DNA of 64,000 bases. It comes from an uncultured Lachnospiraceae bacterium. GTDB lineage: Bacteria > Bacillota > Clostridia > Lachnospirales > Lachnospiraceae. Positions within the stretch are counted from its first letter, which is position 1; each line of letters starts with the position of its first letter. Shown here piece after piece: positions 25,899 through 34,612 of the stretch. The stretch lies in NCBI GenBank assembly GCA_900316165.1, contig ONBW01000003.1, positions 20,430 to 84,429 of the forward strand, read 5' to 3'. The translations under genes were made by a program, and so were the position numbers. The notes under the pieces are model-generated. The model had not been told where the DNA came from. It saw only the letters and a program-made list of their open reading frames with translations, and did not search any database.

Positions 25899-28208
25899 AT
25901 GACAGTATTGCCATTGTACAATGTGATGCTGATCCCGGAGACGAACCTGTACCTGCAGACGCAGGCATTTACAGCGATGACCGGGAAGGAGCCTGAGAAC
26001 CAGGAAAGGCTTATCATAGCAGCAGAGAAATCTCCTAAGAAGAGAGAGGAGATTACAGAGGACGACCTCTATCCTATTGGAGTGTCAGGTATTATCACAG
26101 AGATAAATTCCGATAACGGCTACATCGTGATCAGAACGAAGAAGAGAGCCGATATCACGGATGTTACTATTTTTGCAGACCATACGATAAATGTCACAGC
26201 CACAAGGCGTGAGGATACACCAGATGAGGAGATAAGCCCAGACGAGGAGAGAGCCCGTTTGGATAAGATGAAACAGGCGCTTGTCGGATATTTTGCCAAC
26301 TCACAGTATGGGAACCTGAGCAGAGGCTACATCGCGCAGTTTAATTCTATCTCAGAGGTTGCTGCAGCTATGAGCCCGTGGCTTTTCAACTCAGCTGAGG
26401 ACAGATATAAGGTCCTTGAGGAGGATTCGAAGGTCAAGCGTCTCGAGCTCATGGAGAAGATGATCTATGAGAACATCGAGATGAGTAACATCGGCGCTGA
26501 GGCTGCAAATGCTCAGGAGGCTGATTACCAGAAGATTTACAGAGAGTCAGCCTTGAAGAAGCAGATCGACTATCTGCAGAAGGAACTTGACGACATGCAT
26601 CCTGAGAACGTCTCAGATATCAGAAAGTTCGAGATCGCTCTTAAGGACAACGGCATGAATGAGGATGCCAAGAAAGAGGCCGAGAAGGTTCTCGGACGAC
26701 TTAAGCAGGAGGGTAAGAATTCTCCTGAGTACGGCATGCTCTATGATTACCTCGATTTCGTGACGACTCTTTCCTGGAAAAAGGAGGAGCCGAAGGATAT
26801 AGATTTGAAACAGGCCAGAGCTGTCCTTGACGAAGACCATTTCGGTCTTAAGAAGGTCAAGGACAGGATCATTCAGCAGATCGCTGTTATGAACCTGAAG
26901 AAGCAGCAGGCCGGTTCTATTCTTCTTTTCGTAGGTGCCCCTGGTACTGGTAAAACCTCTATCGGAAAGAGCATCGCGCGTGCACTTGGCAGGAAGTATG
27001 TCAGAGTTGCCCTTGGCGGTGTCCGTGATGAGGCTGAGATCAGAGGTCACAGACGTACATATATAGGAGCTATGCCAGGCCGTATCATGGACGGCATCCA
27101 CAAGTCGGGTGTCTCGAATCCTGTTATGGTCTTAGATGAAATCGACAAGCTCTCAGAATCCTACAACGGTGATCCTGCATCAGCACTTCTCGAGGTCTTA
27201 GATCCTGAGCAGAACAACAGCTTCACCGATCACTATATGAATGTACCGTATGACCTGTCAGATGTACTTTTCATCTGCACAGCGAATACTCTTGATACTA
27301 TTCCGGCTCCACTTCTGAACAGAATGGAGGTCATTGAGTTCCAGGGCTACACTCCTATCGAGAAGGAGCACATAGCAAAGGATCATCTGATCCCGAAGGC
27401 TTTTGAAAAGGCAGGAATTCCGAAGGACAAGCTTTCTATCGATGACGACGCCCTTGAGACGATTATCTCAGACTATACGATGGAGGGTGGTGTCAGAGGC
27501 TTAAAGAAGCGTATCGATACGCTCTGCCGTATTGCCGCTGTAAAGATTGAGTCAGGAGAATCGAGCGTTACTGTCCATAAGGATGAGCTTCGTGACTACC
27601 TCGACATGCATCCGCTACACCAGGATAAGGTCAAGGAAGAAGGCAAGCCAGGTATTATCACCGGTCTCGCCTGGACTCAGGTAGGCGGAACAATCCTTTA
27701 CATCGAGTCCCTGATGACTAAAGGAACTGGAAAGCTTACTATCACCGGTCAGCTCGGTGACGTAATGAAGGAGTCGGCAACGATCGCCCTCTCACTTGTC
27801 AAGGCTATGTACCCTTCAAAAATCAAGCTTCTTGAAAAGAGCGATATCCATATTCATGTACCTGACGGCTCTACGCCAAAGGACGGACCTTCTGCAGGAA
27901 TCACTCTTACAACAGCTCTTTCTTCACTGGTTACAGGCACAGCCGTTACACCGCAGGTCGCTATGACTGGTGAGGTCTCACTGAACGGTTCTGTAAATCC
28001 TATCGGCGGACTTCCAGAGAAGCTGATGGCAGCCCAGAGAGCTGGCGTAAAGCACGTCTTTATCCCTGAAGAAAATATGGACGACCTCCGCGATGTAGCC
28101 GACGAGGTCAAGAGCGCATTAGAGATCACTCCTGTAAAGCAGGTGACAGATGTTCTTAATGCCTTAAACATCCCGGTAGAGAATCCATCACTTCAGAATA
28201 ACAAGTAA
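25899..28208 (+). CDS. lon: ATP-dependent protease Lon
   Basis: 769 residues from ATG 25899, chosen for AAGGAGG upstream. N-terminal Lon substrate domain, central coiled region, AAA+ module with Walker A GAPGTGKT (346-353) and Walker B VMVLDEIDKL, then the serine protease domain with catalytic Ser665 in DGPSAG and Lys708 in PEKLMAA (43 apart, as in known Lon). It degrades misfolded and regulatory proteins in the cytoplasm. The CIRCE-like element upstream suggests heat-shock control by HrcA. Confidence 0.96.
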   Translation: MTVLPLYNVMLIPETNLYLQTQAFTAMTGKEPENQERLIIAAEKSPKKREEITEDDLYPIGVSGIITEINSDNGYIVIRTKKRADITDVTIFADHTINVTATRREDTPDEEISPDEERARLDKMKQALVGYFANSQYGNLSRGYIAQFNSISEVAAAMSPWLFNSAEDRYKVLEEDSKVKRLELMEKMIYENIEMSNIGAEAANAQEADYQKIYRESALKKQIDYLQKELDDMHPENVSDIRKFEIALKDNGMNEDAKKEAEKVLGRLKQEGKNSPEYGMLYDYLDFVTTLSWKKEEPKDIDLKQARAVLDEDHFGLKKVKDRIIQQIAVMNLKKQQAGSILLFVGAPGTGKTSIGKSIARALGRKYVRVALGGVRDEAEIRGHRRTYIGAMPGRIMDGIHKSGVSNPVMVLDEIDKLSESYNGDPASALLEVLDPEQNNSFTDHYMNVPYDLSDVLFICTANTLDTIPAPLLNRMEVIEFQGYTPIEKEHIAKDHLIPKAFEKAGIPKDKLSIDDDALETIISDYTMEGGVRGLKKRIDTLCRIAAVKIESGESSVTVHKDELRDYLDMHPLHQDKVKEEGKPGIITGLAWTQVGGTILYIESLMTKGTGKLTITGQLGDVMKESATIALSLVKAMYPSKIKLLEKSDIHIHVPDGSTPKDGPSAGITLTTALSSLVTGTAVTPQVAMTGEVSLNGSVNPIGGLPEKLMAAQRAGVKHVFIPEENMDDLRDVADEVKSALEITPVKQVTDVLNALNIPVENPSLQNNK

Positions 28209-28331
28209 ACAGCTTGCTGCACCTGAAATCGACGGTCTTTCCCTTCTTTCTTAATCTATTTGACATAGATTTCAGGCGCGGTAAGTTTTTATAGTAACTC
28301 ATTCATTTCAAACAATAGTAAAATGCCAATT

Positions 28332-28361
28332 ACAGGCGCCGCATCCGCGGCGCCTGTTTTT
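28332..28361 (+). terminator. Strong terminator downstream of lon
   Basis: ACAGGCGCCGC-ATCC-GCGGCGCCTGT, 11-bp stem, then TTTTT. It probably ends lon transcripts. Confidence 0.85.
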
Positions 28362-28374
28362 CGTTCTGGAGTTT

Positions 28375-28782
28375 GTTGCAACATAGCGCTGTTTAAGGAA
28401 GAAAAAATACAACGCGGAGCCGGAAGTTTATCTGTGCCCCTGGCCAGTTGCAACATGGAGGTGTTTTCAGAATGAAAAATACAAGTGCGCTCCGCGAGTT
28501 GCAATATAAAAGGGTTTCTTATGGCAAAAATACAAATGGAGATTTTCAGTTGCACTATAGAGGACTTTTTTGCTGAGAAAATACAAGAGACCGCACATCC
28601 GTTGCAATATATCACGTATTCTTTTTTAGAAAATACAAGTCGTTGTATTTTTTGGATTTCGCTCCGTAGTATGTTGCAACTCGAAGAAGGATTTGATATC
28701 TTTTTGTAAATTATCCGGCGTATGTTGCAACTGGTGGAAAGCGTTTGTATTTTATTTATTTCGCCCCGCAGTATGTTGCAAC
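28375..28782. repeat. Array of eight 38-bp elements with conserved ends and variable cores, five forward then three reversed
   Basis: Each element is GTTGCAAYAT, 19 variable bases, AAAATACAA. Forward copies: 28375-28412, 28447-28484, 28498-28535, 28549-28586, 28601-28638. Reversed copies: 28643-28680, 28694-28731 (AAAATACAA end degenerate), 28745-28782. Linkers are 13, 13, 14, 13 and 13 bp (34 between the first two, 4 at the turning point), so the main period is 51 bp, near five helical turns. Cores and linkers differ between copies, so this is not a CRISPR. The two groups face each other, and AAAATACAA-GTCG-TTGTATTTT (28630-28651) forms a 9-bp hairpin at the centre. Confidence 0.85.
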
Positions 28783-28821
28783 TAGAAGACACCGGCAGTC
28801 TCTTTATGGAGACTTGACTCA

Positions 28822-28862
28822 TAAAATAAGAAATCCGGCACAGAAAAGATTCCAGTGCCGGA
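28822..28862 (-). terminator. Terminator of the secreted-protein gene at 28959
   Basis: TCCGGCAC (28834-28841) and GTGCCGGA (28855-28862) form an 8-bp stem; on the minus strand a T-rich tail follows. Confidence 0.65.
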
Positions 28863-28958
28863 TAATGAAGTGTTATTTGCTTTCGAACGTACTCTTATGG
28901 ATAATAACGTTGGCTTATCCACAAAGATTTATAAATTACTTACTGTACTGAGATTTTA

Positions 28959-30143
28959 TTACTTTACTGTGACTTTGTAAGTTCTGTAGAACTTTACGAG
29001 AGTTTTTGACTCCGGAAAATTATTAACAGCTTGTTTGACAGTACTCTGCCATATCGGTGTATTAAAATTTTTTGTATGAGATAATTTTTTTGTTATTGTT
29101 ATGTCGAGTTCTGCGGAATCCTTTATCTTTGTCAAATCCCTGTATTCTTTTATCAGATATGGGTCACCAATTACAGGCATCATTTCATAATAACATACAG
29201 TTATATAAGCGGTTCCCTTCTTTAGACCTGTTACCTTACCTGTTTTTTTATCTATAGAAACAACGTCGCTACCAGACTTTACATTATCAAAGTTATAGCC
29301 TTTATTCTGCACCTGATAAGCCTTTTCAGTACCTGGGGTGTTGTGCATAAATCCCGTATGTGTTGGGTCCCAAGTAAGATAAGTCTGTTTATTCTTTTTA
29401 GCTTTATTGAATTCTTCCGGAGTGTAGGCCCTCCATTTCTGAATTATTCCGCAACTACCGCCATACCAATCGGAGCTTGGCATGTTTGATGGCTTGTTTG
29501 TTATAGTATCACCAACATTTATAGTCTTATCCTTGAGCTTGTCAGCACCATAATACAAACTGTATTTCAAATAACCCTTTTTATAAAGCTGGTTCATCTC
29601 CTTTATGGTAAGCATCATTGGAACGCTTTCAAGATAATGACCTACCCCGGTTTGTGCGCCATCAAAGCCAAAGTTTTGGAACGCTGTCCCGATACCATAT
29701 AAATCCTCTGTTGTTCCATACTTACATACATAGGACATATCCCCAAGAAGAATATCATAATCTATAAGCTTACTGTACTGGTTCTTAGACCTATATGCTT
29801 TAAGTTTCTTTAAAAGGTTTTTACCATAAGACCCAGATAAATATTTGCCAGTTACCTGCAGTTCATAAGGTGTACCCTTTACCTTTTTATAATATGACGC
29901 AGGCATACCACTATTCAGGAACCAACCGCCCTTCTTTTTAGACAGATTCTTGAACTTAAAAGACTTTGCGCTATCAAAATAGTACGAGTCTCTCTGGTCC
30001 GTCTTGTTCGCTAATCCAGTTTTGATTGAAGGGTACACGAAGTTCTGCATATCCTCGTTTCCTACATATACCGTGCCCTGCAGCATAAATGCTGTTGCGA
30101 GTACCGCTGCAAGTACCGCTGTCCATCTCTTTTTGTTTCTCAT
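28959..30143 (-). CDS. Secreted protein with a Big_2-type Ig-like segment, function unknown
   Basis: 394 residues with an N-terminal signal peptide (MRNKKRWTAVLAAVLATAFML). The main body (about 45-290) matches no family I recognise and is rich in Lys, Tyr and Gly. At about 295-330, DVVSIDKKTGKVTGLKKGTA is the signature of a bacterial Ig-like (Big_2) domain. No LPXTG sorting signal or lipobox, so it is probably released or held by non-covalent wall binding. It lies next to a signal peptidase gene on the same strand and looks more AT-rich than neighbouring genes, hinting at recent gain (inference). Confidence 0.7.
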   Translation of the reverse strand: MRNKKRWTAVLAAVLATAFMLQGTVYVGNEDMQNFVYPSIKTGLANKTDQRDSYYFDSAKSFKFKNLSKKKGGWFLNSGMPASYYKKVKGTPYELQVTGKYLSGSYGKNLLKKLKAYRSKNQYSKLIDYDILLGDMSYVCKYGTTEDLYGIGTAFQNFGFDGAQTGVGHYLESVPMMLTIKEMNQLYKKGYLKYSLYYGADKLKDKTINVGDTITNKPSNMPSSDWYGGSCGIIQKWRAYTPEEFNKAKKNKQTYLTWDPTHTGFMHNTPGTEKAYQVQNKGYNFDNVKSGSDVVSIDKKTGKVTGLKKGTAYITVCYYEMMPVIGDPYLIKEYRDLTKIKDSAELDITITKKLSHTKNFNTPIWQSTVKQAVNNFPESKTLVKFYRTYKVTVK

Positions 30144-30337
30144 TAAATAACACCTCTATATATTCTTGTATCTGTACGCCCGAGATTTTGCGGATAAATA
30201 GACAAGGCTGTCTGCCAGTTTTGATTTTGGATATTTCCTTTTTCTGTTACCGAGTTCATAGAATAAACCGGAAAATCCGTTTATGATAATATCATACGCC
30301 ATGGCATTTATCAACAAAAAGTGGCATTTGAGAAATG
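30144..30337. other. Spacer between secreted protein and signal peptidase genes
   Basis: AT-rich, no gene. An imperfect hairpin AAACCGGA / TCCGTTT lies at about 30264-30281. A promoter for the minus-strand gene at 28959 must be here or upstream, but I see no clear one. Confidence 0.4.
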
Positions 30338-30871
30338 CTATCTACCAGCGAATAAATCGTGCGTAGGTACGATAAAAAGTATCTTTCCTTTGATATGGCT
30401 GTATGGGATGTAAGGATCCTTCCAGGCACGGGAGTCATATGAGATTTCCCTGTTATCACCCATCACAAATACACTACCAGCCGGTACTTTAAACTCCTGA
30501 TAGCAGATTGTCTCTGTATCTGAAGAAGGCAGATAGTTCTCCTTCAGCCTCTTTCCATTCCGATATACATATCCATCCTGAAATGAAATTGTATCTCCAG
30601 GCGTTCCGATAACCCGTTTGCCACCAGTTTCACCATGATAGGTAAAAACAATCAGGTCTCCATGTTTTGGAGCACTGTGTTTATATGCATACTTGTACAT
30701 AACGCCGTAATCGCCAACCATAATGGTCGGTTCCATACTTCCCGAAGTGCTTCTCATTAGCTTGAAATTTATGCTGAAAATCAACATTACTGTTGCAAAG
30801 GCAGCAACGAAGGCAATAAGCTTTGCATAGAATTTTTTATCATCATCTTTTGTTGGCTGAGGCTTAGTCAT
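30338..30871 (-). CDS. lepB: Signal peptidase I
   Basis: 177 residues, type I signal peptidase (family S26) with one N-terminal membrane anchor (about 17-36). The catalytic dyad is Ser45 in SGSMEPT and Lys85 in GGKRVIG; MGDNREISYDSR is the conserved C-terminal box. It removes signal peptides outside the membrane. It lies between two secreted-protein genes, which may be clients. A TATAAT box sits only six bases before the ATG on the minus strand, so the transcript may begin at or near the start codon. Confidence 0.92.
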   Translation of the reverse strand: MTKPQPTKDDDKKFYAKLIAFVAAFATVMLIFSINFKLMRSTSGSMEPTIMVGDYGVMYKYAYKHSAPKHGDLIVFTYHGETGGKRVIGTPGDTISFQDGYVYRNGKRLKENYLPSSDTETICYQEFKVPAGSVFVMGDNREISYDSRAWKDPYIPYSHIKGKILFIVPTHDLFAGR

Positions 30872-30877
30872 GGCTCT

Positions 30878-30883
30878 ATTATA
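30878..30883 (-). promoter_or_regulatory. -10 box almost touching the lepB start codon
   Basis: Minus-strand TATAAT, then six bases, then ATG. Initiation seven bases after a -10 would give a leaderless message. No good -35 is seen. Confidence 0.4.
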
Positions 30884-30973
30884 GCAGATATTGAAAAATA
30901 AATGGAGACAATATAGAATAGAGATAGTTTAGACTTGAAACGTTTATTTTTCAAAGAGAAAACGAGGACAATA

Positions 30974-31594
30974 ATGTTTAAAAAGAAATTATTCAGTATC
31001 TTGATTTCATTAGCAATTGCAATATCTGCTGTAATAGTAAATCCCGCTGTATCGGCTTTAGCATCGATACATAAAAATCCGTATCCATTTTTTAAAGTTC
31101 CAGAGATTCATAGCTATGACGTGATTTTTACAGGAGTATCGGGAACTCAGTACAAGGCAAATTCAGATGATGAGATTCCATATAGTGAGTTCAGTGAATG
31201 GGGAATTTATTCCACAACTACGGGACCATCTATCGCTATTACGGGGGCTCCGAATGCGTCACACATTTATGCTGTTGCTTCATCAAAGAAGCTGACCAAT
31301 GTGCGCGGGCAGATGTATAGAGACATAAAAGGAGCAACTAAATTTTCAAATAACACAATGATAAAGTATAAAACAGGGATGAATTTTTCTGATCAGAAGA
31401 TATATGAGTACATAGAAAATGATTCAAAGTCATTTGTAAATGGAACATGGAAACCAAAGTATATCTATGTCGAGATATATTCAGGAAAAACCACTGACAA
31501 AATCTATTTTGATGAAACGGGCATACACAAGAAGGTCATTTATTCTAAGAGCCTTTCACAACCTGTAGATATAGCAGTTTTTAAAATCAAATAA
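30974..31594 (+). CDS. Small secreted protein of unknown function
   Basis: 206 residues from ATG 30974 (GAGGA just upstream; the in-frame TTG at 30935 has no ribosome site). Signal peptide MFKKKLFSILISLAIAISAV with a likely cut after a SALA-type site. The mature part is beta-rich, with many Ser, Thr, Tyr and Lys, and no cysteines, repeats or wall anchor. I do not recognise the family. It is divergent from lepB and like the gene at 28959 appears AT-rich. Confidence 0.65.
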   Translation: MFKKKLFSILISLAIAISAVIVNPAVSALASIHKNPYPFFKVPEIHSYDVIFTGVSGTQYKANSDDEIPYSEFSEWGIYSTTTGPSIAITGAPNASHIYAVASSKKLTNVRGQMYRDIKGATKFSNNTMIKYKTGMNFSDQKIYEYIENDSKSFVNGTWKPKYIYVEIYSGKTTDKIYFDETGIHKKVIYSKSLSQPVDIAVFKIK

Positions 31595-31640
31595 TTTTTT
31601 CAAATCCTATGTGTCCAACAATCTTCCTGCGAAAAAACAG

Positions 31641-31669
31641 TTGAGTTAAAACGCAAATTAAACTATAAT
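31641..31669 (+). promoter_or_regulatory. Promoter of the ppiB-tex-tsa operon
   Basis: TTGAGT at 31641-31646, 17-base spacer, TATAAT at 31664-31669. Confidence 0.75.
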
Positions 31670-31706
31670 TAAATGACCTATGAAATTTTAACAGGAGGAA
31701 AGACAG

Positions 31707-32228
31707 ATGGCACAGAACCCAGTTGTTACAATAACTATGGAGGATGGGAGCGTGATGAAGGCAGAGCTCTATCCTGAGATAGCACCGAATACGGTGAATA
31801 ATTTTATCAGCCTGATAAAGAAGGGCTTCTATGACGGACTCGGATTTCACAGAGTAATAAACGGGTTCATGCTTCAGGGCGGAGATCCGGATGGAAACGG
31901 AACCGGCGGCCCGGGATATTCTATAAAGGGAGAATTCTCCTCAAACGGATTTAAGAATGATTTAAAGCATACAGCAGGAGTGCTTTCTATGGCACGCACG
32001 ATGATGCCGGATTCAGCAGGAAGCCAGTTCTTCATCATGCATAAGGACGCACCGCATCTCGACGGTGAGTATGCAGCCTTTGGAAAAATTACTGAGGGAA
32101 TGGACGTGGTAAATAAGATTGCCGAGGTCGAGACAGACTGGTCAGACTGTCCGGTAGAGCCACAGATCATGAAGACAGTAACAGTAGAGACCTTCGGAGA
32201 AGAGTATCCGGAGCCGGAGAAAGCCTGA
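31707..32228 (+). CDS. ppiB: Peptidyl-prolyl cis-trans isomerase, cyclophilin type
   Basis: 173 residues, single cyclophilin domain without signal peptide, so cytoplasmic. It speeds proline isomerisation during folding. Marks: the GFYDGLGFHRVINGFMLQGG core with the catalytic Arg, and AGSQFFIMHKDAPHLDGEYAAFG split by normal short spacing. AGGAGGAAAGACAG precedes the ATG. It is the first gene of the operon; tex starts two bases after its stop. Confidence 0.95.
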   Translation: MAQNPVVTITMEDGSVMKAELYPEIAPNTVNNFISLIKKGFYDGLGFHRVINGFMLQGGDPDGNGTGGPGYSIKGEFSSNGFKNDLKHTAGVLSMARTMMPDSAGSQFFIMHKDAPHLDGEYAAFGKITEGMDVVNKIAEVETDWSDCPVEPQIMKTVTVETFGEEYPEPEKA

Positions 32229-32229
32229 T

Positions 32230-34605
32230 ATGGATATAAATGCACTGATAGCACAGGAGCTTTCCGTAAAGAAATCCCAGATCGATGCGGCAGTACAGCT
32301 CTTAGACGAGGGGAACACCATCCCTTTTATTGCGAGATACAGAAAAGAGGTCACAGGAGGACTCGATGACGATGCTCTCCGTGTCTTAGGCGAGAGACTT
32401 GAGTACCTGCGCGGACTTGAGGACAGGAAGCAGACAGTCCTTTCTACAATAGAAGCAGCAGGAGCCTTAACAGATGAGCTTCGTAGAAAAATAGACATAG
32501 CCCAGACCTTAGCCGAGGTCGAGGATATCTACAGACCTTATAAGCCGAAGCGCAGGACCAGAGCTACGATAGCGAAGGAGAAGGGCCTCGAGCCGCTTGC
32601 ACTTACGATAAAGGCACAGGAGCTTTCAACCCCGCTATTAGATGAGGCAGCGAAGTACGTAGACCCTGAGAATGATGTCCACGTACCGGAGGACGCGATA
32701 AACGGAGCCTGCGACATCATAGCAGAGGAAATCTCAGATAACGCTGATTACCGCAGCTACATCAGAGAGAAGACAAAGAAGGAAGGACTCATAGTCTCGA
32801 CTCAGAAGAAGGAGAACGCTCCTTCAGTCTACGAGATGTACTACGACTATTCCGAGAAGCTCACTACAGTGCCAGGGCACAGAGTCCTCGCGATGAACCG
32901 TGGTGAGAAGGAGGATTTCCTCACTGTAAAAATAACCGCTCCGGAAGAGGACATAGTCAGATACTTAGAGAAGCAGCTTGTCACAAAGGATAATCCAAAT
33001 ACTACACCGGCTTTAAAGAACGCAGCATCCGATGCTTATGACAGGCTTATTGCGCCATCAATCGAGCGTGAGATCAGAAGTGACCTGACAGAGATGGCAG
33101 AGGATGGAGCCATAAAGGTTTTCGCAGCAAACTTAAGACAGCTGCTTTTGGCGCCTCCAATCACGGGAAAGACAGTTTTAGGCTGGGATCCGGGATATGT
33201 CCACGGCTGCAAGCTCGCGGTCTGTGATCCAACTGGCAAAATCCTGACTACAGATATGGTCTTCCCATTCAAGCCAAAGAACGATACAGAGGGCACGAAG
33301 AAAAAGGTTCTAGCACTTATAGACAAATACAGCATTGATCTGATTGCGCTTGGAAACGGTACAGCCTCAAGAGAATCAGAGGCACTGGTAGCTGAGATCA
33401 TTAAGGAGGCCAGCAGACCTGTTCAGTACGTGATAGTAAATGAGGCGGGAGCCTCAGTCTACTCAGCAAGTGAGCTTGCGGCAAAGGAGCTTCCGGACCT
33501 CGATGTCGAGGGAAGAGGAGCAGCCTCGATGGCCAGAAGACTCATAGACCCGTTATCAGAGCTTGTTAAAATCGATCCGAAGGCCATCGGAGTCGGACAG
33601 TATCAGCATGATATGAACCAGAAGAAGCTCTCAGAGGCACTTTCAGGCGTAGTAGAGTCGGTAGTAAACTCAGTCGGCGTAGATGTAAATACAGCATCAG
33701 CACCACTGCTCTCATATGTGGCAGGAATCACAAAGACTGTAGCAAATAATATCCTTTCCTACAGAGAAGAAAACGGAAGCTTCTCAGAGAGAAAGGAGCT
33801 CTTATCTGTAAAGGGCTTGGGACCAAAGGCCTATGAGCAGTGCGCTGGATTCCTCCGTATCAGAAACGGCAAGGAGCCTCTTGATAACACGGGAGTACAT
33901 CCGGAGTCATATGATAAGACGAAGGAGCTGCTCGGACTATTAGGATATACCACAGAAGACCTTAAGGCCGGAGCACTTTCAGATATAGATAAAAAGGCAG
34001 GCTCAGTAGAGGAGCTTGCAGATAAGCTAAATATCGGAGTTCCGACACTTACAGATATCATCAAGGAATTAAAGAAGCCTGGACGAGATCCGCGTGAGGA
34101 AATGCCGCTTCCTGTTTTAAGAAGTGATGTTCTTTCGATGGAAGACTTAAAGCCAGGTATGAAGCTCAAGGGCACAGTCAGAAATATCGTGGATTTTGGA
34201 GCTTTTGTCGATATCGGAGTACATGAGGACGGTCTTGTGCACATTTCACAGATATCAAATCGTCGTATTAATCATCCGCTCGATGTCTTAAGTGTAGGCG
34301 ATATAGTAGATGTCACAGTCTTAGATGTCGATCAGGAGAAGGGCCGTATCTCACTTACTATGAGAAATGACGCTGGTAAGACAGAGGGCCATGACAAGTC
34401 CACTGGACACAACAGCGGTGAGAGACCGAAGAACCGGAATGGTGAAAGACCTGACAGGCAGAGAAACAACGTCGGTGAAAAGTCCGACAGGAAAAATAAC
34501 CGCGGTACAAGACCACAGAATAAACAGAATGGAAAGCAGCGTACGAATAACCGCGATGTCGGAACGAGTCTCGGAAGTCTGCTTTCTGGATTAAAACTGG
34601 ACTGA
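32230..34605 (+). CDS. tex: RNA-binding transcription accessory protein Tex
   Basis: 791 residues. Order: helical N-terminal domain, a YqgF-like RNase H fold (GWDPGYVHGCKLAVCD), helix-hairpin-helix pair (SYVAGITKTVANNILSYRE, LLSVKGLGPKAYEQCAGF), and an S1 domain at about 645-715 (GMKLKGTVRNIVDFGAFVDI). Tex binds nucleic acid and RNA polymerase and affects transcription; its exact task is unsettled. After the S1 domain it carries a tail of about 75 residues rich in Arg, Asn, Gly and Asp, longer than in most Tex proteins and probably disordered and RNA-binding, ending in the conserved-looking SLGSLLSGLKLD. Confidence 0.94.
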   Translation: MDINALIAQELSVKKSQIDAAVQLLDEGNTIPFIARYRKEVTGGLDDDALRVLGERLEYLRGLEDRKQTVLSTIEAAGALTDELRRKIDIAQTLAEVEDIYRPYKPKRRTRATIAKEKGLEPLALTIKAQELSTPLLDEAAKYVDPENDVHVPEDAINGACDIIAEEISDNADYRSYIREKTKKEGLIVSTQKKENAPSVYEMYYDYSEKLTTVPGHRVLAMNRGEKEDFLTVKITAPEEDIVRYLEKQLVTKDNPNTTPALKNAASDAYDRLIAPSIEREIRSDLTEMAEDGAIKVFAANLRQLLLAPPITGKTVLGWDPGYVHGCKLAVCDPTGKILTTDMVFPFKPKNDTEGTKKKVLALIDKYSIDLIALGNGTASRESEALVAEIIKEASRPVQYVIVNEAGASVYSASELAAKELPDLDVEGRGAASMARRLIDPLSELVKIDPKAIGVGQYQHDMNQKKLSEALSGVVESVVNSVGVDVNTASAPLLSYVAGITKTVANNILSYREENGSFSERKELLSVKGLGPKAYEQCAGFLRIRNGKEPLDNTGVHPESYDKTKELLGLLGYTTEDLKAGALSDIDKKAGSVEELADKLNIGVPTLTDIIKELKKPGRDPREEMPLPVLRSDVLSMEDLKPGMKLKGTVRNIVDFGAFVDIGVHEDGLVHISQISNRRINHPLDVLSVGDIVDVTVLDVDQEKGRISLTMRNDAGKTEGHDKSTGHNSGERPKNRNGERPDRQRNNVGEKSDRKNNRGTRPQNKQNGKQRTNNRDVGTSLGSLLSGLKLD

Positions 34606-34612
34606 GGTAGAA

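Larger units (their letters stand above)
28209..28958. other. 750-bp gene-free region holding an element array
   Basis: No credible gene. From left: an inverted repeat CCTGAAATC (28222-28230) / GATTTCAGG (28269-28277), a strong terminator at 28332, the array of 38-bp elements at 28375-28782, and a minus-strand terminator at 28822-28862. An open frame of 177 codons on the minus strand runs through the array only because the array period (51) is a multiple of three. Confidence 0.75.

Noticed and set aside
28485-28709. 74-codon plus-strand frame in the same array
   Set aside because: No ribosome site; it crosses both orientations of the element and has no coding character.
28375-28782. CRISPR array
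   Set aside because: Spacing is regular, but conserved blocks are only 9-10 bp, linkers vary, copies point both ways, and there is no cas gene.
28289-28822. 177-codon minus-strand frame with peptide-level repeats (SSCNILR, CIFS units)
   Set aside because: It exists because the element period of 51 is a multiple of three; there is no ribosome site, the strand is unlikely, and a strong terminator stem lies inside it.
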